Assembly (NCBI GenBank): GCA_943359425.1
Contig: CALRHN010000020.1
Span: 1 to 6,393, forward strand
Direction: 5' to 3'
DNA length: 6,393 nucleotides
Source of the DNA: Candidatus Nomurabacteria bacterium
GTDB lineage: Bacteria; Patescibacteriota; Minisyncoccia; Phycocordibacterales; UBA9973
Below, in pieces: positions 1-6,038 of the stretch (positions are counted from its first letter, which is position 1; every line of letters begins with the position of its first letter). The notes under the pieces were generated by a model, which was given only the letters and a program-made list of their open reading frames with translations, was not told the DNA's origin and made no database searches. The position numbers and the translations under genes are program-made.

Positions 1-2735
1 TTCACTGATTTACCCTCGCCATAGAGCGTGCTCATGAGTTGTTCTGTCATGACAGGGATCAAATTGTCGAACTTTTTCTTTAGTTCGCTCACGGCGCCAG
101 GGTTCGCTCTGACGTCCAAGCCCTCTTCCTTCACTTTGTCGCCATCATTATATATACCTGCCGATATCTTCGGCTTGCCGCCCCAGCGACCGGCCTCCAG
201 TTCGATTCGAAACTCCAGATGATCGCCTGCATCATTGATTCTGAAATCTTCCAGCTCCAATTTTCTTTTTTCTCCGGCGAGCATATTCTCCAGACTCTTT
301 TTCAAGTCTGCCTCCAGTTCTTTTATTGAAATGCTTTTTTCGTTCGATTCTCTCTTTTCTATGGCAGGTTTATTCTCTTGTATTCCCCCTGTTGCATTTG
401 CAAGGGTCGCCAACTCAGCGTCATATCTGCTGTTTATCTCATCTTGTTCTTCGGCGGCTTTTCCAATTATAATATTGCCATTCTTCAGGCTGTGTTCTCT
501 CAATTCTGACCGTCTTCGACTCTCTATGTTTTGCTCGATTTTTTGTCTATTTGAACTGAATGGACTATGTACAAGTAATCTATAACCTTGGTAGTAGATT
601 CCGTCTGGTTTTATCTCATATTCTGTTCCTTCTATTTTCTCCAATCCGAAGTCCGCTTTTTTGTTTTCAGAAACTTCAGATTCTGCCGATTCTATTTCTT
701 CAACTGGAGCTCCTGGATAACTGCTGACCAGTTCTTCCGGCGAGATATCTTCACGCGAGGCTAACTCCTCAAAGGTTTTTATAAGGATGGCTTTCTTGCT
801 TTCTCTGTTGAGTACTTGGAATTTCTTGAGTTCATCCTCGTCGAGATTTTTCGCATACTCTGTCGTTTCTTCGGCGAGGAATTCCTCATTTTCGAGGCCC
901 TGCGTATAATCTTCCACGCTCTTTCTGTAATGAGCGAATTCGTCCGTTTTTGTTTCGGCAACAGGAATTACTTCCTTCTTCTCTTCGGCTGCAACAGGTT
1001 CCAGATTCTCCTCCTCCATCTTCGCTGCCGAATTCTTCAATGTTTCCATCCGATCTTCCAATTCTTTAATCGCACTATTCTCTGTTTCAATATCTGCTCG
1101 CATGCTCGCGATGATCTGATCGGCGAGTATTGTTGCATCTACAGAGATCGGGATTTCCAAGGAATGGGTTTTCAATTCTGCTTCTCTAAGAGCGGCAATC
1201 CGCGTTGCAACGTTAGCCGAGAGGATAATACCTTCCGTTTTTATTTTTTCAATATCTTGTTCGAGTTCAGTAATCCATTTTCCCTCGAACTCTATCGGAT
1301 TCTTGGCAAGTCGGATTTCCAGACGCTCGATCTCTGTCATGATCTTTTTTTCTCGGGCAGCATCTTCAGCTTCTTTGAGTTTGCCACGGATTTCGGCGGA
1401 GAGTTTCTCTCTTTTATCGTCCGTCATTGTGTCCTCCATATATTTGAGTGCCTCGATACGGCCACGGCCATAGCGCATATCTTTTCTGAATTTTTCTGCC
1501 TCCGCTCCTTTCGGAGCGTCTTTCCCCGTCTTGCGAAGTTCTTTAGAAGCCGTGAGCCATTGATTTTTCTCATGCGCCAGCATATGCCCGAGCGGATCAG
1601 CGGAGAATTTTTCCGCTTCAGCTATCTTTCCGTTGCGGTTGGTGCCATATTTCTCAATGAAAAACTGCAATTCTTTCTCGATTAACCCCTCCGCATATTC
1701 GAGATTCTTCTCCATCTCGAACTCGCCCGCCTTCTTCTCCAAGATTTTCTGGTCCACATAGCGGATATTGCCACCGGCGAGCTTGATCTTGAGAACTGAT
1801 CGCGGGCTTTTGAACATTGAAAGTTTCCCTTCCCCAATATCTTCAATGATAGATGTCTTGTTGTCCGCACCCTTTTTGGCAAGTGTGTAGTTGAGCGCGC
1901 GCATGAGCGATTCAGTATTCTTGAAGGAGAGTTCATCGCCTTTCTTGAGAAGTTCATCGAGGATTTTTGTTTTATCGAGTTTCTTGTATGCATTCCAATT
2001 CTCCCCGATCTCTTTCTCGATCCGATCTCGCAAGCGGACATCATCCTCAAGCTTGAAATCTTGTTTCAATTTCCCATCTCCTTCTTTGAATGAATCTGCA
2101 TCGAGATCAACTCGGGTAGGAGCAGAGCCGCCAGTTCCCTCTTTGGCTCCTGCGATCCAGAGGTTACGATCTTTACGGTACACACAAAGAACTCGGATCC
2201 GTTCTCCTGTCCTCTTATTTACGATTGTTGTCTCTTCCGGAGTGACCAACGCTCCTTTTGCGATCCAAAAGTTTGGGTAAGCGAGCACCTTGGCGTTTTT
2301 TGGGAGGGTAAAAAGTTCAGGATTCGTCTGACGCAGTTTATCGTAATACGTTTCTTCTGCTGCTGGCTCGACAGGAGGAACGATCTCTTCTTTCTTTTCC
2401 TTTGGAGTGCGTATCTTTTTGGCTACTACTACAGGAACAATAGTTCCATCATCGAGCCCCTTTTTATATTTATTGAGCTGGTTGATGTACACGAAATAGG
2501 CGGTAATATCCTTGTGAGCGGTTTCCAGTTCTTTTCCGGCAAGGCCTCCCTTTTTTACCTCTCCTTCGATGAGTGTTCGTTTGGACTTGAGTTCTTCGAT
2601 AACCCGTCCGACATATGCCCCCTCATTTTCTTTGGCAGTTTTTTTGAATTTTACCGCCTTCCCTGCCTCGGCAAGTACTTCCGAAAAATTCGGTTGCGCT
2701 GTAATATTTCTTGTTGGATCTCCTATTTCTCCCAT
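1..2735 (-). CDS. Very large charged, helix-rich protein of unknown function (3' end outside window)
   Basis: I do not recognise this protein. The minus-strand frame stays open for 911 codons from ATG at 2735 to the left edge, so the C-terminus is missing. The start begins MGEIGDPTRN; an in-frame TGA six codons upstream, with no ATG, GTG or TTG between, fixes it. No signal peptide or membrane segment is visible, so it is probably cytoplasmic. Residues about 20-115 look helical and end in a Lys/Pro/Glu-rich linker (105-128). Residues about 140-215 look beta-rich, with aromatic runs such as YPNFWIAKG. Residues 235-580 are Glu/Lys-rich with coiled-coil character, strongest around 440-520 and 545-575. 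An acidic linker covers about 575-600. Residues about 695-725 and 828-865 again look like strands, separated by a charged helix (about 800-830). Arg and Ile codon use changes near residue 600. The divergent neighbour is a cell-wall peptidase, but no functional link is shown. That the gene is real is near certain; its role is unknown. Confidence 0.9.
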   Translation of the reverse strand, partial: MGEIGDPTRNITAQPNFSEVLAEAGKAVKFKKTAKENEGAYVGRVIEELKSKRTLIEGEVKKGGLAGKELETAHKDITAYFVYINQLNKYKKGLDDGTIVPVVVAKKIRTPKEKKEEIVPPVEPAAEETYYDKLRQTNPELFTLPKNAKVLAYPNFWIAKGALVTPEETTIVNKRTGERIRVLCVYRKDRNLWIAGAKEGTGGSAPTRVDLDADSFKEGDGKLKQDFKLEDDVRLRDRIEKEIGENWNAYKKLDKTKILDELLKKGDELSFKNTESLMRALNYTLAKKGADNKTSIIEDIGEGKLSMFKSPRSVLKIKLAGGNIRYVDQKILEKKAGEFEMEKNLEYAEGLIEKELQFFIEKYGTNRNGKIAEAEKFSADPLGHMLAHEKNQWLTASKELRKTGKDAPKGAEAEKFRKDMRYGRGRIEALKYMEDTMTDDKREKLSAEIRGKLKEAEDAAREKKIMTEIERLEIRLAKNPIEFEGKWITELEQDIEKIKTEGIILSANVATRIAALREAELKTHSLEIPISVDATILADQIIASMRADIETENSAIKELEDRMETLKNSAAKMEEENLEPVAAEEKKEVIPVAETKTDEFAHYRKSVEDYTQGLENEEFLAEETTEYAKNLDEDELKKFQVLNRESKKAILIKTFEELASREDISPEELVSSYPGAPVEEIESAESEVSENKKADFGLEKIEGTEYEIKPDGIYYQGYRLLVHSPFSSNRQKIEQNIESRRRSELREHSLKNGNIIIGKAAEEQDEINSRYDAELATLANATGGIQENKPAIEKRESNEKSISIKELEADLKKSLENMLAGEKRKLELEDFRINDAGDHLEFRIELEAGRWGGKPKISAGIYNDGDKVKEEGLDVRANPGAVSELKKKFDNLIPVMTEQLMSTLYGEGKSV

Positions 2736-2739
2736 GTGA

Positions 2740-2754
2740 TTAGAATTGTATCAT
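2740..2754 (-). other. Possible leader mini-ORF (4 codons plus stop) ahead of the giant gene
   Basis: In the leader, ATG at 2754 opens a frame coding for MIQF and stops with TAA at 2742-2740, four bases before the ATG of the giant gene. The main start has no clear Shine-Dalgarno sequence in the bases just upstream. Terminating ribosomes could therefore feed the main start. A frame this short arises easily by chance, and its own ribosome site (a weak GAGA) is poor. Confidence 0.2.
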
Positions 2755-2830
2755 TGTGTCTCTGCTAAATGAAGCGCGGTAAGCTTTTTTGGTATCTTTG
2801 ACGCCGGTATTTCTGTTTTAATCTGCCGAT

Positions 2831-2859
2831 ATTATACTATTTTTATATAAAACTGTCAA
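2831..2859 (-). promoter_or_regulatory. Consensus sigma-70-type promoter of the giant gene, with a dyad over the -35
   Basis: On the minus strand TTGACA (2859-2854) and TATAAT (2836-2831) are separated by exactly 17 bp, a perfect consensus match. Transcription would begin near 2824, giving an untranslated leader of about 89 nt before the ATG at 2735. The -35 hexamer lies in a small palindrome, GTCAA-3 nt-TTGAC (2855-2867), which could be a repressor site. The operator idea is inference; the promoter match is directly seen. Confidence 0.85.
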
Positions 2860-2903
2860 TTTTTGACCTTCCACTCGATATCCACACCGACTTTGGAAAG
2901 GCG

Positions 2904-2932
2904 TTGACTTCCACCCCTGTCGGCGCTACCAT
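2904..2932 (+). promoter_or_regulatory. Possible promoter of the LysM-M23 gene
   Basis: TTGACT (2904-2909, 5 of 6 to consensus) and TACCAT (2927-2932, 4 of 6) are 17 bp apart. Transcription would begin near 2939, just before the first leader hairpin. The -35 sits inside nested dyads: TGGAA/TTCCA (2894-2898 and 2909-2913) within CCGAC/GTCGG (2887-2891 and 2919-2923). TATTAT at 2956-2961 is an alternative -10 but lacks a decent -35. This is the best plus-strand candidate but much weaker than the divergent promoter. Confidence 0.4.
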
Positions 2933-2939
2933 TCTCTCT

Positions 2940-3119
2940 GTAGGTATATAGACACTATTATATACCTGCCTTCCTGAAACACTAGCTCGGAAATACCTTT
3001 ATTTATAAGGGTTTTACCGCAAGACCGCGTGGCCGTAACCAAATTGCCTTTAATTTCAAGCATAATTACAGATTTCTTGTAATTTCTCCCTACCTGGGAG
3101 CGCGAGATATGGCAATTTG
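2940..3119 (+). promoter_or_regulatory. Structured 5' leader of the LysM-M23 gene, riboswitch-like candidate of no recognised class
   Basis: Read as plus-strand RNA this stretch holds successive stems. Stem I: 2942-2950 with 2959-2967, nine perfect pairs and an 8-nt loop, extendable through one U-G pair to 2940/2969. Stem II: 2988-3000 with 3007-3019, eleven pairs (one of them U-G) with two single mismatches and a 6-nt loop. Outer stem III: 3040-3048 with 3111-3119, nine perfect pairs, enclosing two hairpins: AATTACA/TGTAATT (3064-3070 and 3078-3084) and CTCCC/GGGAG (3086-3090 and 3096-3100). Stem III plus these two would form a three-way junction ending nine bases before the Shine-Dalgarno. 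I could not match it to ydaO (c-di-AMP) or another known riboswitch. The stems are visible; folding in the cell and any ligand are inference. Some of the same dyads could instead be DNA operators. Confidence 0.45.
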
Positions 3120-3127
3120 ACCTTAAA

Positions 3128-3132
3128 AGAGG
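3128..3132 (+). promoter_or_regulatory. Ribosome binding site that supports the TTG start at 3139
   Basis: AGAGG lies six bases before the TTG at 3139, normal spacing. The in-frame ATG at 3226 has no comparable purine run ahead of it. This site is the main reason to prefer the TTG start. Confidence 0.6.
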
Positions 3133-3138
3133 CTTATA

Positions 3139-4323
3139 TTGCATACAACTAAAAAACTCGGTGGGCAAAAAACTCCTTATTTTGCAAGCTCCCGAGCACA
3201 GAGCATCCTCAAAACAATCGCTTCCATGCGAAAGGCTATTTTTGTCTTTGCCCTCATAGTACCTATTGTCACCTTCCCATTCTCGGCCCAAGCCGGGATT
3301 TTCTCTTTTATGGCAGGTCCGACGAAAACTGTCGACGCTTCGACAGGCAGTGATACCAATTCCCAGACCCTCTCTGTCCTCGAAGCCACCCCTTCGTCCA
3401 ATCCAAAGGCTTCTCTCGACGTCCCCGTCATGATTGCCGGCTCGTCCATCGTTGCCAATATCGGCCCCCTCGGCACCGAATCCGATGTTGCGAATCTGCC
3501 TGCCACCGACCAGATCAGCATCCACGTTGTCCGTGATGGCGATACGATTGCAAGCATTGCGAAACTCTACGATGTTTCCGTGGGAACCATCCTCGTCGCG
3601 AACAACCTATCTCGAGGCGACAAACTGACAAAGGGCCAGGTGCTCACCATATTGCCGTTCTCGGGCATCGAATATACGGTGAAGAAAGGCGATACGCTCG
3701 CCAAGATCGCGAAGAAATATGGAGCTCCCGCCGACGATATCGTCCGATACAATGACATTACCGTGAATACTGATCTTGTTGTCGGCACAACGCTTCTTAT
3801 CCCGGATGCGGAAGGTTTTGTTCTGGATCAGAATACATCCTCGTCTACAAGCGGAACTTCAAGTTCTTCTTCATCGTCTTCGTCATCGACGCAGTCGACT
3901 GGCATGCATGGCAAGAGTCGCAATACGACGAGTTATCCGAATTTCTATATCTGGCCGATCGCCGGACATGCCGGCCGCATCACCCAAGGAGCACATGGTA
4001 GTCGCATGAACGGCATCGACATCGGAGCTCCGAAAGGCAGTACGATCGTCGCTTCAGCCGCAGGTACGGTGCTTATCGCGGCGACATTCGGATACAACAG
4101 CGGTTTCGGCGAATACGTTGTCATCGAACATCCGGAGAACGGCACGAAGACACTCTATGCACATATGTCCAAAGTCCTCGTCACTCCGGGGCAAACAGTC
4201 GCGCAAGGAGATGCGATCGGCGAAGTCGGTTCGACCGGCCACTCGACTGGGCCGCATGTCCACTATGAAGTCCGCCTGAACGATGTCATCAATCCGGGTA
4301 TCAATAATACGTGGAAGAATTAA
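3139..4323 (+). CDS. Secreted LysM-LysM-M23 family peptidoglycan peptidase
   Basis: This is a 394-residue envelope protein that should bind peptidoglycan through LysM modules and act on peptide cross-links through an M23 (LytM/lysostaphin-type) domain. A basic N-terminus is followed by a hydrophobic segment (about 32-48) and a likely signal-peptidase site after AQA at 50-52. LysM 1 spans about 128-172 and LysM 2 about 178-221, each with the GDT core. A Ser/Thr linker covers 233-254. The M23 domain covers about 268-390. D294, H342 (YAHMS) and H373/H375 (PHVHYE) are present. The usual first zinc His of HxxxD is M290 (MNGID), with H286 nearby as a possible substitute. The start is TTG with a good ribosome site; ATG at 3226 (Met30) would also give a complete signal peptide. 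The gene is transcribed alone, diverging from the giant gene and converging on comM. Family assignment is firm; catalytic activity is less certain. Confidence 0.95.
   Translation: MHTTKKLGGQKTPYFASSRAQSILKTIASMRKAIFVFALIVPIVTFPFSAQAGIFSFMAGPTKTVDASTGSDTNSQTLSVLEATPSSNPKASLDVPVMIAGSSIVANIGPLGTESDVANLPATDQISIHVVRDGDTIASIAKLYDVSVGTILVANNLSRGDKLTKGQVLTILPFSGIEYTVKKGDTLAKIAKKYGAPADDIVRYNDITVNTDLVVGTTLLIPDAEGFVLDQNTSSSTSGTSSSSSSSSSSTQSTGMHGKSRNTTSYPNFYIWPIAGHAGRITQGAHGSRMNGIDIGAPKGSTIVASAAGTVLIAATFGYNSGFGEYVVIEHPENGTKTLYAHMSKVLVTPGQTVAQGDAIGEVGSTGHSTGPHVHYEVRLNDVINPGINNTWKN
3157..3196 (+). repeat. Hairpin in the first codons of the LysM-M23 gene
   Basis: CTCGG (3157-3161) can pair with CCGAG (3192-3196). 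Inside that, GCAAAA (3165-3170) pairs with TTTTGC (3180-3185) around a 9-nt loop. The loop region carries CTCCTTAT (3173-3180), complementary in part to ATAAGG at 3005-3010 in leader stem II. It lies 18 bases inside the frame if TTG is the start, but would belong to the leader if ATG 3226 is used. The pairing is seen; the role is inference. Confidence 0.35.
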
Positions 4324-4326
4324 ATA

Positions 4327-4370
4327 CTAAAACAAAAAGTCCGCAGAATTCTGCGGACTTTTTGTTTTAG
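4327..4370. terminator. Bidirectional intrinsic terminator, perfect 44-bp palindrome
   Basis: Every base from 4327 to 4370 pairs symmetrically about the centre at 4348/4349. The core GTCCGCAG / CTGCGGAC is flanked by A-rich and T-rich arms, so both strands read a GC stem followed by TTTTTGTTTT. It starts three bases after the TAA of the LysM-M23 gene and contains the TAA of comM (4369-4367). It should stop transcription from both convergent genes. Confidence 0.93.
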
Positions 4371-5935
4371 GCCAGTTGTCTTGGGCGGTATTGTAATGCT
4401 TCAAGGATATTGCTCTCGGTGACATTTTCGCTTCCTTCGAGGTCGGCGATCGTTCGGGCGAGTTTCATGATGCGATGATAGGCGCGAGCGGAGAGCTGGA
4501 GTTTCGCCGCGCTTGTCTCGAGTGTCGTGCGCACTTCCGGATCAAGCCGGACGAATGCCGAGAGGTCTTTCACATTCATGTCGCTGTTCACGCGGATCTT
4601 GCGCGGATGATTCTTGAAACGTTTCTCCTGAATCGTTCGTGCGCGCGCGACGCGAGTACTGATATCGCCGCTCGTTTCTCCGACTGAGGCGTCATCTCCC
4701 AGTTTCTGATAGTCGACTGCGCCGACAGTGACCCACAGATCGATGCGATCCATGATAGGACCGGAGATTTTCCGCGCATAGCGCGCAAGGTCGGACGGCA
4801 TGCAGATGCATTGTTTCTGTCGCGAGCCGGCATTGCCGCACGGGCAGGGATTCATGGCGGCGATGAGAATAAAATTCGACGGGAATACGGCTGTGCCTTT
4901 GGCACGCGAGATGGAGACGACATTGTCTTCAAGAGGCTGGCGCAAAGATTCGATGACGCGTTTCTCAAATTCAGGGAATTCATCGAGGAAGAGAACACCG
5001 CGGTGCGCGAGCGTGACTTCGCCCGGTTTCGGAATAGTTCCGCCGCCGACGAGAGAAACATATGATGACGAATGATGCGGCGAGCGGAATGGCGGCGCGG
5101 TGACGAGATCACTGCCGAGACTTCCTGCTATGGAATGTATTGCTGTTGCTTCCAATATTTCAGGGAGCGTGAGATCGGGGAGAAGGTCGGCGAATGCACG
5201 CGCGAGCATCGTTTTCCCCGTGCCCGGTGGGCCCGACATGGCGATATTGTGTCCACCGGCTGCGGCTATCTCGAGTCCTCTCTTTGCGCTCTCTTGTCCG
5301 CGGATGTCGCGGAAATCAATGTCGTGCGCATTGCGCTCGTACGTGATCGGTGTTGGCGGCTGGAGCGGGATCTTGCGTGCAGGTTTTTCGTCCTTCTTTT
5401 TCTTTTTATCAATAACGTCTGCGGTGAGATGTTCGATGACTTCGGACAATTCTTCGGCGCCATAGATATCGATGCCCGAGATGAGCGCAGCTTCCTTCGC
5501 ATTTTCTTTCGGCAGATATATTTCCGTGAATCCTGCGCGCTTCGCTTCTTCGACAAGCGGGAGTGCTCCTTTGATCGGACGGAGTTGGCCGTTGAGCGAG
5601 AGCTCTCCGAGGAATAATTTCTTCTCCGGATCGAATGCGATCTCTTCACTGCCCAAGAGATATGCGAGGGCAATGCCCAAGTCAAAATACGACCCTTCTT
5701 TTTTCAGGTCGGCGGGAGAGAGTGATATGACGATCTTCTGATTCTGGCTCTTTGGAGATTTGAAATTGGAATTCTTGATCGCGGAGGAGACGCGGTCTTT
5801 TGATTCATCGACGGCCTTGTCCGGCAGTCCGACGATGGTAAATGCATGCAAAGTGTTGCGCGAAATATCGACTTCGATCGTAATCAGTTGTCCGCGGAGC
5901 ACATTTGTTTGTGCAGAGTAGATTCGTGAAAACAT
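4367..5935 (-). CDS. comM: ComM/YifB-family Mg-chelatase-like AAA+ ATPase
   Basis: The product is 522 residues, close to the roughly 500 usual for the family. ComM is known as a hexameric ATP-driven branch-migration helicase that helps incoming single-stranded DNA integrate during natural transformation. An N-terminal Lon-protease-like (ChlI) domain spans about 5-170, including the FLGELSLNGQLRP signature (108-120). A Lys-rich linker (176-188) leads to the AAA+ domain. Walker A is GPPGTGKT at 235-242 and Walker B is VLFLDEF at 314-320. The family Cys cluster is MNPCPCG (361-367) with CIC (376-378), and an arginine-bearing PIMDRIDL lies at 393-400. The Mg-chelatase C-terminal domain covers about 405-520. 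I chose ATG 5935 because MFSRIYSAQT is the typical ComM N-terminus and AAGAGA lies seven bases upstream; an extension to 6190 would run through the upstream gene. Every motif looks intact. Confidence 0.96.
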   Translation of the reverse strand: MFSRIYSAQTNVLRGQLITIEVDISRNTLHAFTIVGLPDKAVDESKDRVSSAIKNSNFKSPKSQNQKIVISLSPADLKKEGSYFDLGIALAYLLGSEEIAFDPEKKLFLGELSLNGQLRPIKGALPLVEEAKRAGFTEIYLPKENAKEAALISGIDIYGAEELSEVIEHLTADVIDKKKKKDEKPARKIPLQPPTPITYERNAHDIDFRDIRGQESAKRGLEIAAAGGHNIAMSGPPGTGKTMLARAFADLLPDLTLPEILEATAIHSIAGSLGSDLVTAPPFRSPHHSSSYVSLVGGGTIPKPGEVTLAHRGVLFLDEFPEFEKRVIESLRQPLEDNVVSISRAKGTAVFPSNFILIAAMNPCPCGNAGSRQKQCICMPSDLARYARKISGPIMDRIDLWVTVGAVDYQKLGDDASVGETSGDISTRVARARTIQEKRFKNHPRKIRVNSDMNVKDLSAFVRLDPEVRTTLETSAAKLQLSARAYHRIMKLARTIADLEGSENVTESNILEALQYRPRQLA

Positions 5936-5942
5936 AATATTT

Positions 5943-5948
5943 TCTCTT
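5943..5948 (-). promoter_or_regulatory. Weak ribosome binding site of comM
   Basis: On the minus strand AAGAGA lies seven bases before ATG 5935. It is a modest Shine-Dalgarno match but correctly placed, and it supports this start over the longer open frame. Confidence 0.5.
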
Positions 5949-5973
5949 GAGATTATTTTGAAAGGCACGACAT

Positions 5974-5991
5974 ATTCGCCTGCTGGCGAAT
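5974..5991. repeat. Hairpin ATTCGCC/GGCGAAT in the dksA-like to comM gap
   Basis: Seven perfect pairs (5974-5980 with 5985-5991) close a 4-nt loop. In the minus-strand transcript it is the second of two adjacent hairpins between the DksA-like stop and the comM start. No T-run follows on the minus strand, so it does not look like a standard intrinsic terminator. It could be a transcript-processing or stabilising stem. Confidence 0.5.
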
Positions 5992-5996
5992 TGCTC

Positions 5997-6027
5997 CCCG
6001 CCCGTACCGGACGTACGTTCGGGCGGG
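5997..6027. repeat. GC-rich inverted repeat CCCGCCCG/CGGGCGGG in the dksA-like to comM gap
   Basis: Eight perfect GC-rich pairs (5997-6004 with 6020-6027) enclose 15 bases that contain the alternating motif ACGTACGT (6011-6018). It is far richer in GC than the surrounding spacer and lies 12 bases beyond the DksA-like stop codon. No T-run follows on the minus strand. Its composition and intergenic position resemble a dispersed REP-like element, which one window cannot prove. Attenuation between the two genes is another possibility. Confidence 0.5.
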
Positions 6028-6038
6028 TGCTCGGCTTC

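Noticed and set aside
151..162. 12-base match TATATACCTGCC shared with 2959-2970
   Set aside because: One copy is inside the giant gene's coding sequence and the match is short and AT-rich, so chance is the simplest explanation.
816..1685. Plus-strand open frame of 289 codons
   Set aside because: It lies opposite the giant gene and is Phe/Leu/Arg-rich in the way the reverse complement of Glu/Lys-rich coding DNA is. It has no recognisable motif and no ribosome site I could identify. The shorter plus-strand frames at 28-222, 235-585, 1891-2280 and 2514-2768 fail for the same reason.
2940..3119. Known c-di-AMP (ydaO) riboswitch
   Set aside because: The gene type would fit, but I could not find the conserved core of that class; the arrangement here is different. 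Kept only as an unclassified leader.
2926..3525. Minus-strand open frame of 199 codons spanning the divergent region and the start of the M23 gene
   Set aside because: It is mostly the antisense of the LysM-M23 gene and of the leader stems, has no protein-family character, and would clash with the well-supported plus-strand gene.
3833..3900. Serine-run coding repeat as a phase-variable tract
   Set aside because: The run uses mixed Ser codons (AGT, TCT, TCA, TCG) rather than a pure short repeat, so slippage is unlikely. It reads as an ordinary flexible wall-spanning linker.
5072..5617. Plus-strand open frame of 181 codons and others opposite comM
   Set aside because: They are shadows of comM with Arg/Phe/Cys-rich composition and no domain, and they compete with a clearly assigned gene.
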